Below are positions 7,139 through 15,944 of a stretch of 24,400 nt of DNA, piece by piece. The stretch is from CAZKVJ01 sp964556225 (lineage in GTDB: Bacteria > Actinomycetota > Acidimicrobiia > Acidimicrobiales > Ilumatobacteraceae), in contig CAZKVJ010000031.1 in NCBI GenBank assembly GCA_964556225.1, forward strand, positions 1 to 24,400. The letters are read 5' to 3'. The number at the start of each line of letters is the position of its first letter. The stretch's first letter is position 1. The notes under the pieces were generated by a model. That model saw only the letters and a program-made list of their open reading frames with translations, had not been told where the DNA came from and did not search any database. A program made the position numbers and the translations under genes.

Positions 7139-8195
7139 ATGGGCGACTGGAGGACGACCGACTTCTTCAACGACCCGTCGCTGGTCGAGGACCCGTACGA
7201 CTACTTCGACCAGCTGCGCGCCGAGTGCCGGTCCTCCCGCTCCCCCACCTCGGTGTCGTGGCGGTCACCGGCTACGACGAGGCGTGGGAGATCTACCGCG
7301 ACACCGACCGGTTCTCGTCGTGCAACTCGGTGATCGGCCCGTTCGCCACGTTTCCCGTCCCGCTCGAAGGCGACGACATCTCCGACGTGGTGAGGGAGTA
7401 CCGCCACACGCTCCCGATGCACGAGCACCTCGTCACCATGGACCCGCCCGAGCACACCCGCGAGCGCGGCCTGCTGTCACGCCTGATCACGCCGCGACGC
7501 TCCAGCCGGGCGAGAACCCGCTGTCGTGGCTCGACGGCTGGTTCTCGCACTACATCACCGAGCGGCGCGCCAACCCGCGCTCCGACGTGCTGACCGACCT
7601 CGCGCTCGCCACCTACCCGGACGGGAGCACGCCCGAGGTTACGGCCGTCATGCGCACCGCCACGTTCCTGTTCGCCGCCGGCCAGGAGACCACGGCACGC
7701 CTGCTCGCGTCCGCGGTCAAGCACCTGGCCAAGCACCCGGAGCTGCAAGGGCTCCTGCGGGACCAGCCGGCGCTGATCCCCGACTTCATCGAGGAGGCCG
7801 TGCGGGTGGAGAGCCCGGTCAAGACGGACTTCCGCCTGACGACCAAGACGTCGACGGTGGCCGGCGTCGAGATCGAGGCGGGCACGCCGCTGATGGTGCT
7901 CAACGGCGCCGCGAACCGCAACGAGGGGCGCTTCGAGTGCCCGGCCGAGTTCCGCATCGACCGTGAGAACGTGCGCTCCCACCTGGGCTTCGGTCGGGGT
8001 GCCCACGCCTGCCCGGGCGCCCCGCTCGCGCGCGCCGAGGGCGCCATCAGCGTCGAGCGGATCCTGCACCGGATGCGCAACATCCGCCTGTCGGAGGACC
8101 ACCACGGCCCACCCGGCAACCGCCACTTCGCCTACGCGCCGACGTGGGTGCTGCGCGGGCTCAGCTCGCTCCACGTCGAGTTCGACCCGGCGTAG
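7139..8195 (+). pseudogene. Cytochrome P450 pseudogene: one frameshift plus an internal deletion
   Basis: The P450 sequence passes through three frames. It opens at ATG 7139 after GGGGAGGGG (D-F-F-N-D-P-S-L-V-E-D-P-Y-D-Y-F-D-Q-L-R-A-E-C). One C seems to be missing in the GTGCC run at 7225-7229, and the protein resumes one frame over with V-L-P-L-P-H-L-G-V-V-A-V-T-G-Y-D-E. It reaches R-G-L-L-S-R-L-I-T-P-R-R at about 7500. There it jumps frame again, directly to N-P-L-S-W-L-D-G-W-F, skipping the helix C to F region, roughly 75-80 residues by my estimate from family length. The rest is normal: I-helix F-A-A-G-Q-E-T-T, ExxR as E-A-V-R, heme loop F-G-R-G-A-H-A-C-P-G. It cannot make a working P450 as read. 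An assembly error is possible for the single base, less so for the block. Confidence 0.85.
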
Positions 8196-8213
8196 CGCCG
8201 TCCGGCCCGCCGA

Positions 8214-9527
8214 TCACATCGCCCGCTGGGCGCCGCCGAGCGACTCGGGCGGCGCCGCGAAGGGGCGCACCATCGCCTGCACCGTGTAGCTGGCCAGGAG
8301 CCGTCCGTCGATCGAGTAGACGCGGCCGTCGCCCTGCACCGATCCGCGGCCGGCGTAGATCGCCGGGTTGACGTACAGCATCCACTGAGTGACGTCGATC
8401 TCGTCGTGGAAGGCGATCGACGCCGTGAGCGGTCCCGTGGAGACCGTGAGGTGCGCATCGGCCTCGGTGATGCCCTCGTGCGGGCGCATCGCCGCACCGA
8501 TCGTCCAGTGCGTGGTCGACTGTGCCACGAGGGCCTGGTGAAGGTGCTGCTCGGCGGGGGCGGTGCGGTAGCGGGCCCACACGTACACCTCTGGCGGACC
8601 GATCACGTCACGGTTAGCGAGGTAGCACCCGCCCACCTCCCGCAGCTCGCGGCCGATGACCGCCATGTCGAGGAGCGGGCTGTCGTCCGGGCCGGCCACG
8701 TCGGGCATCGGCGCCGTCGAGCGCAAGAGGTCCTCGCTGCCGACGTCGAGCATCGCCATCCCCGCGCACCGCAGCGACCCCGACTGGCTGAGGCGCGCCT
8801 CGACGGTGGTGACGGAGCGGCCGGCGCGCAGCACGTCGACGTCGATCTCGATCGGCTCGTGGAACGACGCCGCCTTCAAGAAGACGGCGTACGCGGACGT
8901 GACCCGCTTGGTGGGGTCGGTCTTCGACGCGGCGACGATGAGGTCGCCGAGCAGCTGGCCGCCCTCCACGACGTTGCGCGCTGCGAGCTGCTTGGCCGTC
9001 TCGAAGAACGTGCCGTGGGGCGGGTCCGGATGCGTCGGGGCGACGAAGCGGTGCTCGCCCACCGGGCGGACGTCCATCATCCGCACCAGATCCTCGGCCG
9101 AACCCCACGCCGGGAAGCGGTGGGTGAACGGGTCGGCGCCCCACCGCTCGGTGAGGGTGACGTCGACGCGGTCGTCATAGAACGCGACGTACCCGGCGAG
9201 CGCCGCAACCTCGTCGAAGGGATCCTCGTACGACCACGCGGCGTTCTCGGCCGTCGCGCTGGCACCGGTCACCGACCAGTAGCGGGCGTGGCCCTTGAAG
9301 GCGCACACGGTGCGGTGGTCGGTGGCCTCGAGGTGCTCCCACCGCACGTCGGCGGCCGGGAAGTACAGCCGGTCGACGTGGTCCGACTCGGTGACGTAGA
9401 GGCAGTGCTCGCTCTCGGCGACGACGACGCCGTTCAGCGATGCCCGCCCGATGCCGTCGAACGGCGTGGCGGCGATGACGTAGCCGGGGAACTTCGGCCA
9501 GGCGGGTTCGATATCGGTGGGCGGCAT
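8214..9527 (-). CDS. DUF427 - acyl-CoA thioesterase II (TesB-like) fusion protein
   Basis: 437 residues from ATG 9527; a GTG at 9557 would add 10 residues and neither start has a strong ribosome binding site. Residues about 15-120 are a DUF427 (nucleotidyltransferase-like) domain, with G-x-V-V-A-E-S-E, L-Y-F-P-A-A-D-V-R-W and the C-A-F-K-G-H-A-R-Y-W-S-V signature. Residues about 155-437 match double-hotdog TesB thioesterases (G-T-F-F-E-T-A-K-Q, G-G-Q-L-L-G-D-L-I, then a second hotdog ending at R-M/L-L-A-S-Y-T-V-Q-A-M-V-R). The thioesterase half should hydrolyse an acyl-CoA; the DUF427 role is unknown. It is last in a minus-strand run after the SRPBCC and molybdopterin genes, and nearly touches the broken P450 (18 bp). 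Confidence 0.82.
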   Translation of the reverse strand: MPPTDIEPAWPKFPGYVIAATPFDGIGRASLNGVVVAESEHCLYVTESDHVDRLYFPAADVRWEHLEATDHRTVCAFKGHARYWSVTGASATAENAAWSYEDPFDEVAALAGYVAFYDDRVDVTLTERWGADPFTHRFPAWGSAEDLVRMMDVRPVGEHRFVAPTHPDPPHGTFFETAKQLAARNVVEGGQLLGDLIVAASKTDPTKRVTSAYAVFLKAASFHEPIEIDVDVLRAGRSVTTVEARLSQSGSLRCAGMAMLDVGSEDLLRSTAPMPDVAGPDDSPLLDMAVIGRELREVGGCYLANRDVIGPPEVYVWARYRTAPAEQHLHQALVAQSTTHWTIGAAMRPHEGITEADAHLTVSTGPLTASIAFHDEIDVTQWMLYVNPAIYAGRGSVQGDGRVYSIDGRLLASYTVQAMVRPFAAPPESLGGAQRAM

Positions 9528-9632
9528 GGTGAGGTCCGAACCTACCGCGCTCCGCACGGGTCACGGGATGGCGTGCAGCCCCCCACCGGGTCGGCGTCGA
9601 CCACCCACCCCTGCTCACGCGGAAGTTCACGG

Positions 9633-10331
9633 TCACGCATCGCTCCGTCGACGGGGTGACACCCGCCCACCCGCGACGATCGCTTCGGCGCGGGCCTTGA
9701 TGCCGAGCAGCATCCGGCGCGTCATCACGAAGCTCGCCGGGCCGAGCGGCGCCATCAGGACTCGGGCGAGCGGCCGGCCGAACGCCACGCGCTCGCGCAC
9801 CAGCAGCCGGGTCATGCCCGCACCTTCCGGCCGCAGCGCAAACGTCCACTGGAACTCCCAGTACGGCAGCTCGTCACGGCGAGCGGGTCGGCCGGCCTCG
9901 AGGTTCGCCACCTGCAGCACCAGCGCCTCGTTGGGGCGCAGCTCCACGACGTACCACCCGCCCGTCCCCTTGCGGTTCGCCCGCACGACGTCGCCGACCT
10001 CCAGGGCCTGCCACTCGTCGACGATCTCGGGGGCGCTGTGGATGTCGAGGCCGAACAGGTTCTCCAGCCAGTCGTAGCTGTAGAAGCCGCCCCGGTCGGC
10101 GCCGAGCTGGACGATCCACGGCCACACGGCCTCGGGCGGCGCAGCGATCGTGATCGCCCTCGTGAGCTGGGCGGCCGGCTCGGCCAGCAGCTCGTCGCCG
10201 GGAAGGCGCAAGGTCCGCTCGTCGGGCCCCGCGCCCCACCCCTCCTGCCACGGCCGCCCCCACCGCTCGTAGGCCACCATCGCTGCGGCGGCGGCCGTCC
10301 CCACGGCCACGGCCATCAGTCCCCGCTTCAT
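9633..10331 (-). CDS. Membrane-anchored SRPBCC-fold protein
   Basis: 232 residues. ATG 10331 is preceded by a strong GGAGGTGA site. A short basic start and hydrophobic stretch (M-K-R-G-L-M-A-V-A-V-G-T-A-A-A-A-A-M-V-A) suggests an N-terminal membrane anchor or signal. A SRPBCC (START-like) domain follows from about residue 55, with I-T-I-A-A-P-P-E-A-V-W-P-W-I-V-Q-L-G as its first strand and helix. It continues with the G-G-F-Y-S-Y-D-W-L-E-N-L-F-G segment seen in actinobacterial SRPBCC proteins. The fold forms a hydrophobic ligand cavity; no enzymatic residues can be assigned. It lies between the molybdopterin oxidoreductase and the thioesterase, each separated by about 105-113 bp, so it may be transcribed alone. 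Confidence 0.78.
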   Translation of the reverse strand: MKRGLMAVAVGTAAAAAMVAYERWGRPWQEGWGAGPDERTLRLPGDELLAEPAAQLTRAITIAAPPEAVWPWIVQLGADRGGFYSYDWLENLFGLDIHSAPEIVDEWQALEVGDVVRANRKGTGGWYVVELRPNEALVLQVANLEAGRPARRDELPYWEFQWTFALRPEGAGMTRLLVRERVAFGRPLARVLMAPLGPASFVMTRRMLLGIKARAEAIVAGGRVSPRRRSDA

Positions 10332-10373
10332 GGCGCGTCACCTCCGAGCGTCGGGTCTCGCACCCATCGTCAA

Positions 10374-10386
10374 CCCGGGCGCCGGG
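10374..10386. terminator. GC hairpin downstream of the molybdopterin gene
   Basis: CCCGG (10374-10378) and CCGGG (10382-10386) form a 5-bp GC stem with a 3-base loop in the 113-bp gap after the oxidoreductase stop. There is no T-tract, so this is at most a weak or factor-assisted terminator. I see nothing else in this gap apart from the SRPBCC ribosome binding site. Confidence 0.2.
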
Positions 10387-10444
10387 CGGAGGGAAGTGCC
10401 GGACGTCCTGCGCTTCGCCGGCGGATCCACTCGGGAGCTGATCC

Positions 10445-12721
<2,277 letters not shown>

Positions 12722-12764
12722 GTCAGCACCCCGAGCTGTGGGCTCTGTTCGGGCTGGTCTGCGA

Positions 12765-12779
12765 GTTCCATGATGCAAC
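12765..12779. promoter_or_regulatory. HxlR-type operator, site 1 (GTTnCATnATGnAAC)
   Basis: GTTCCATGATGCAAC is a 15-bp dyad, palindromic at every position except the fourth, central and twelfth. It is 44 bp from the molybdopterin gene start. An identical copy begins 33 bp away, about three helical turns. Confidence 0.7.
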
Positions 12780-12781
12780 GG

Positions 12782-12811
12782 AGAGTAGACGGCGCTGGTT
12801 CCATGATGCAA
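12782..12811 (-). promoter_or_regulatory. Possible promoter of the molybdopterin oxidoreductase
   Basis: On the minus strand, TTGCAT (plus 12806-12811) and TACTCT (plus 12782-12787) are separated by 18 bp, a fair -35/-10 pair. The -35 lies inside operator site 2, and the predicted start of transcription falls in site 1. A dimer or pair of dimers bound there would block it. Confidence 0.4.
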
Positions 12812-12812
12812 C
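12798..12812. promoter_or_regulatory. HxlR-type operator, site 2 (GTTnCATnATGnAAC)
   Basis: A second exact copy of GTTCCATGATGCAAC. It ends 21 bp before the HxlR start codon and covers the region where a -35 for that gene would lie, consistent with autoregulation. Confidence 0.7.
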
Positions 12813-12821
12813 CCATGAACG

Positions 12822-12827
12822 TATGCT
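12822..12827 (+). promoter_or_regulatory. -10 box of the HxlR gene, probable leaderless transcript
   Basis: TATGCT (12822-12827) ends 6 bases before GTG 12834, so transcription would begin at or within a base of the start codon. No ribosome binding site is present between them, supporting leaderless translation, which is common in actinobacteria. Confidence 0.45.
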
Positions 12828-12833
12828 CACGGT

Positions 12834-13331
12834 GTGAAGCGCACCGACACCTCGGACTGGCCCTGCCCCATCGCCCGCAGCGCCGCCGTGCTCGGCGACC
12901 ACTGGAACCTGCTCATCATCCGCCAGGCCTGCCTCGGCACGCGACGCTTCGACGACTTCCAGCGCCAGCTCGGCATCGGCCGCAACATCCTCTCCGCCCG
13001 CCTCCACCGCCTCGTCGAGGAGGGCCTCCTCGAGCGCAGCCGCTACCAGGACGCGCCGCCGCGCGACGAGTACCGGCTCACGCAGAAGGGCCGCGAGGTC
13101 TACCCGATCCTCGCTGCGATGGCGACGTGGGGCGACCGCTGGCTCCTCGGCCCGGAAGGCCCGCCGCTGGTGCTGCACCACACGGCGTGCGACCACGACA
13201 TGAATGCCGTCGTCGTGTGCAGTGAGTGCGCCGAGCCGATCGACGTCCGCCAGGTCCAGGCCCGGCTCGGCCCCGGCGCCGCCCGACCCTCTTCCCGTTC
13301 GAGGGGGGTGGAAGTGGTGGGGTCCTGCTAG
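12834..13331 (+). CDS. HxlR-family transcriptional regulator with a C-terminal Cys-rich segment
   Basis: 165 residues from GTG 12834. The N-terminus has the conserved C-P-I-A segment (Cys11), the position of the redox-sensing cysteine in some HxlR proteins. This is followed by G-D-H-W-N-L-L-I-I-R and the winged helix (F-D-D-F-Q-R-Q-L-G-I-G-R-N-I-L-S-A-R-L, then L-V-E-E-G-L-L-E-R, Y-x-L-T-x-K-G). Beyond the wing, a C-terminal part with T-A-C-D-H and V-V-V-C-S-E-C-A-E-P-I resembles a small metal-binding knuckle seen in longer HxlR members. It is divergent from the molybdopterin oxidoreductase and almost certainly binds the paired dyads in between. Its stop and that of the convergent acyl-CoA dehydrogenase share the four bases CTAG (13328-13331). 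Confidence 0.9.
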   Translation: MKRTDTSDWPCPIARSAAVLGDHWNLLIIRQACLGTRRFDDFQRQLGIGRNILSARLHRLVEEGLLERSRYQDAPPRDEYRLTQKGREVYPILAAMATWGDRWLLGPEGPPLVLHHTACDHDMNAVVVCSECAEPIDVRQVQARLGPGAARPSSRSRGVEVVGSC

Positions 13332-14542
13332 CGCGGTTCTTTGGGCAGGCCGAGGACCATCTCACCGATGATGTTGCGCTGGATCTGCGACGACCCGGCG
13401 TAGATCGTGCCGGCTCGGGCGTTGAGGAACGTGCCGACCCAGCTCCACGAGCTGTTCGGAGCACCGGCATCGTCGGTCTGGAACGCGCTCGACGGTTGAC
13501 GCCCCGACGGCACCATCGCCTCGGCACCCAGGATGTCGACCGACAGCTCGGTGACCTCCTTGTGGTACTCGCTCCAGTAGAGCTTGAAGATCGCGCCGTC
13601 GGGCCCGGGGTGGTGGCCCTGCAGGAACCGGGTGAGCACCCGCATCCCGCTGAAGCGCATGATGCGCACCTTTGCGTAGCACTGGGCGAGCCGCTGGCGG
13701 ACCAGCGGGTCGTCGGCCACACCCCGCTCCTTGGCCAGCAGCAGGAGACGGTCGATCTCGGCCTGGAACCGGATCGGCAACGTGGCCGCCGCCTCACCCC
13801 GCTCGTAGCCGAGCAGGGTCATCGCCACCGCCCAGCCGTTGTTCACCCCGCCGACGACCTCGTCCTTGGGCGTGGTGGCGTCGGTGTAGAAGACCTCGTT
13901 GAACTCGCTCTCACCCGAGATCATCTTGATCGGTCGCACCTCGATCCCGGGCTGGCGCATGTCGACCAGCAGGAAGGAGATCCCCTTGTGCCGGGGCGCG
14001 TCAGGGTCGGTGCGGGCCAGGGTGAAGATGTGGTCGGCGAGGTGACCGGCAGAGGTCCAGATCTTCTGCCCGTTGAGGACCCACTGGTCACCGTCGAGCT
14101 GGGCCCGCAGGCCCAGGTTCGACAGGTCGCTGCCGGCGTTGGGCTCGGAGTAGCCCTGGCACCAGATGTCCTCACCCGACAGGATCCGCGGCAGGTACCG
14201 CCGCTTCTGCTCCTCCGTGCCCCACTGCAGCAGCGTGTTCCCGAGCATCTGGATGCCGAACACGTCGTTCGGACCACCCGTCGGCACGCCGGCCTTGGCG
14301 AACTCCTCGCCGATGATCACCTGCTCGAGCGCCGAGAGACCGGCGCCGCCGTATTCGATGGGCCAGCCCGGCGCGAGGTAGCCGGCCTCGAACAGGACGC
14401 GCCGCCAGTCGGTCACGAAGTCGAACAGCTCCTGGCCCTCGAGCGTTCCGATCCCCTGCCAGCCGGCCGGCAGCTTCTCGGCCAGGAACGCCTGGACCTT
14501 CTCGCGGTAGGCCTCGGACTCTGGAGCGTACGTCGGGTTCAT
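13328..14542 (-). CDS. Acyl-CoA dehydrogenase
   Basis: 404 residues from ATG 14542, preceded by AGGAAAGG. The sequence runs through the three ACAD domains. The N-terminal helical part has P-G-W-P-I-E-Y-G-G-A-G-L-S. The middle flavin-binding strand region has Q-G-Y-S-E-P-N-A-G-S-D-L-S and W-x-L-N-G-Q-K-I-W-T-S. The C-terminal domain ends in I-Y-A-G-S-S-Q-I-Q-R-N-I-I-G-E. The usual Glu of the Y-E-G-T motif in medium-chain enzymes is Ala here, so the catalytic base must lie elsewhere or in a partner subunit, as in steroid-type FadE enzymes. It introduces a double bond alpha-beta to an acyl-CoA, passing electrons to ETF. The crotonase nearby could act on the product. The HxlR gene converges on its 3' end. 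Confidence 0.93.
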   Translation of the reverse strand: MNPTYAPESEAYREKVQAFLAEKLPAGWQGIGTLEGQELFDFVTDWRRVLFEAGYLAPGWPIEYGGAGLSALEQVIIGEEFAKAGVPTGGPNDVFGIQMLGNTLLQWGTEEQKRRYLPRILSGEDIWCQGYSEPNAGSDLSNLGLRAQLDGDQWVLNGQKIWTSAGHLADHIFTLARTDPDAPRHKGISFLLVDMRQPGIEVRPIKMISGESEFNEVFYTDATTPKDEVVGGVNNGWAVAMTLLGYERGEAAATLPIRFQAEIDRLLLLAKERGVADDPLVRQRLAQCYAKVRIMRFSGMRVLTRFLQGHHPGPDGAIFKLYWSEYHKEVTELSVDILGAEAMVPSGRQPSSAFQTDDAGAPNSSWSWVGTFLNARAGTIYAGSSQIQRNIIGEMVLGLPKEPR

Positions 14543-14673
14543 GTCGACCCTTTCCTGCCAGCGCAACGTCGCCCGTCATTCTTGCTCCCCCGGAGCGCCG
14601 CGTCCCCTTCGAGCGCCCGCCTGGCGCAGCTCGGCGCCGCGCCGGGTGGCCATGTCCGGCTGGCACGCGAACG

Positions 14674-14856
14674 TCAACCACCTGCGATGCGAGCGAGCAG
14701 CTCCCGGCGGGTGCGCGTGCCAGCCTTGGCGGAGATCGACTTCAGGTGGTGCTGCACCGTGTGCTCGGAGGTGAAGAGTGCCTGCGCCATCGCCCGGGTG
14801 TCGGCACCGCCCGCGAGCTGGTCGACCACCTCGGTCTCGCGCCGAGTGAGCGGCAT
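14674..14856 (-). CDS. Orphan LuxR-type HTH protein, 60 residues (possible fragment)
   Basis: From ATG 14856 the frame gives just 60 residues, almost exactly one LuxR/NarL DNA-binding domain: L-T-R-R-E-T-E-V-V-D-Q-L-A-G-G, then S-E-H-T-V-Q-H-H-L-K-S-I-S-A-K-A-G-T-R-T-R-R-E-L-L. Normal family members carry a GAF, receiver or ATPase domain before it. The upstream 185 bp in this frame encodes only Arg/Pro-rich nonsense-like sequence, and I see no GAF or ATPase remnant in the other frames. It may be a genuine single-domain regulator, or the 3' remnant of a larger gene whose front was deleted. It lies upstream of the acyl-CoA dehydrogenase and divergent to the crotonase operon, so it could regulate either. 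Confidence 0.6.
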   Translation of the reverse strand: MPLTRRETEVVDQLAGGADTRAMAQALFTSEHTVQHHLKSISAKAGTRTRRELLARIAGG

Positions 14857-14960
14857 CGTTCCTCGACGTCCTCCGCACCCAGGTGTGGGCTGTTCCTGAG
14901 GCGTCACCGGCGCTGGCGGGATCCCCGGTCGCGATGGTCCTCGACGACGTCGCAACGGCC

Positions 14961-14985
14961 CCACCGGTGAGATGATCACCGCTGG
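14961..14985. promoter_or_regulatory. 25-bp dyad upstream of the crotonase operon
   Basis: CCACCGGTGA (14961-14970) and TCACCGCTGG (14976-14985) are inverted repeats with 9 of 10 positions paired, around GATGA. It sits 56 bp before the crotonase start and 104 bp before the orphan HTH start. It is a good candidate operator in the 185-bp divergent region; I see no clear -35/-10 pair beside it. Confidence 0.45.
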
Positions 14986-15041
14986 CACCGCCGTGGTCCC
15001 GCCGTCGCCTGGCGGGCACAACGCACGTCGAGGGGAGCGCC

Positions 15042-15944
15042 ATGACCGACGCCCAGCAGTACGAGACCATCCTCTACGACGTCGCCGGGCCGGTCGCACG
15101 GATCACGCTCAACCGCCCCGAGCGGCTGAACACGATCGTCCCGCCGATGCCCGAGGAGTTCGAGTCGGCCGTGCGCCGGGCGACGCTCGACGAGGCGGTC
15201 AAGGTGATCGTCGTGCGCGGCGCCGGCCGGTCGTTTTGCGCCGGATACGACTTCGCCGGCGGCTTCCACCACTGGGACGAGCGGATCACCACCGACGGCG
15301 CCTGGGACCCGGGCAAGGACTTCGCCTTCGCCACCGACCCGGCGCTGTCGCCGACGCAGCAGTTCATGTCGATGTGGCGCACCTCGAAGCCGGTGATCGC
15401 CCAGGTGCACGGCTGGTGCGTCGGCGGTGGCAGTGAGATGGCCCTGTGCGCCGACATCGTGATCATGGCCGACGACGCCCGCATCGGCACGCCGTACGCC
15501 CGGATGTGGGGCTGTCACCTGTCGGGCATGTGGATCTACCGGCTGGGCCTGGCCAAGGCGAAGGAGTACGCGCTCACCGGACGGGCGCTGTCGGGCCGCG
15601 AGGCCGTCGAGATCGGCCTGGTCAACCGGTCCGTCCCGTTCGAGCGCCTGGAGGCCGAGGTGGCGCAGTGGGCGGAGCAGCTGAGCACCATCCCGTCGTC
15701 GCAGCTGGCGGCGATGAAGCTGGTGGTGAACCAGGCGTTCGAGAACCAGGGGCTGCACTCCACCCAAGTGCTGGGCCCCATCCTCGACGGCCTCATGCGC
15801 AACACCCCCGACGCCCACCGCTTCATCGAGCTCGCCGGCGACGGCGTCGCCGCCGTGCTGGCCGAGCGTGACGGACCCTGGGGCGACTACAGCCATGCGC
15901 CGCCAGACCAGCAGCCGGACCCGACCCACGTGGTGCTGCCATGA
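15042..15944 (+). CDS. Crotonase-family protein (enoyl-CoA hydratase/isomerase-like)
   Basis: 300 residues; ATG 15042 follows GAGGGGAGC. The crotonase fold is clear: I-T-L-N-R-P-E-R-L-N, the oxyanion loops G-R-S-F-C-A-G-Y-D-F and H-G-W-C-V-G-G-G-S-E-M-A. The first catalytic Glu (Glu132 in G-G-G-S-E) is present. In true enoyl-CoA hydratases a second Glu lies in a Q-P-E motif; here the aligned stretch is T-P-Y (Tyr152), so ordinary hydratase activity is doubtful. An isomerase, hydrolase or other crotonase reaction is possible. A 20-25 residue insertion (H-H-W-D-E-R-I-T-T-D-G) follows the first oxyanion loop. Its TGA overlaps the ATG of the mutase gene by four bases (ATGA), so the two are translationally coupled. 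Confidence 0.9.
   Translation: MTDAQQYETILYDVAGPVARITLNRPERLNTIVPPMPEEFESAVRRATLDEAVKVIVVRGAGRSFCAGYDFAGGFHHWDERITTDGAWDPGKDFAFATDPALSPTQQFMSMWRTSKPVIAQVHGWCVGGGSEMALCADIVIMADDARIGTPYARMWGCHLSGMWIYRLGLAKAKEYALTGRALSGREAVEIGLVNRSVPFERLEAEVAQWAEQLSTIPSSQLAAMKLVVNQAFENQGLHSTQVLGPILDGLMRNTPDAHRFIELAGDGVAAVLAERDGPWGDYSHAPPDQQPDPTHVVLP

Noticed and set aside
8189..8199. GGCG-TAG-CGCC around the P450 stop as terminator
   Set aside because: A 4-bp stem with a 3-base loop is expected by chance in such GC-rich sequence.
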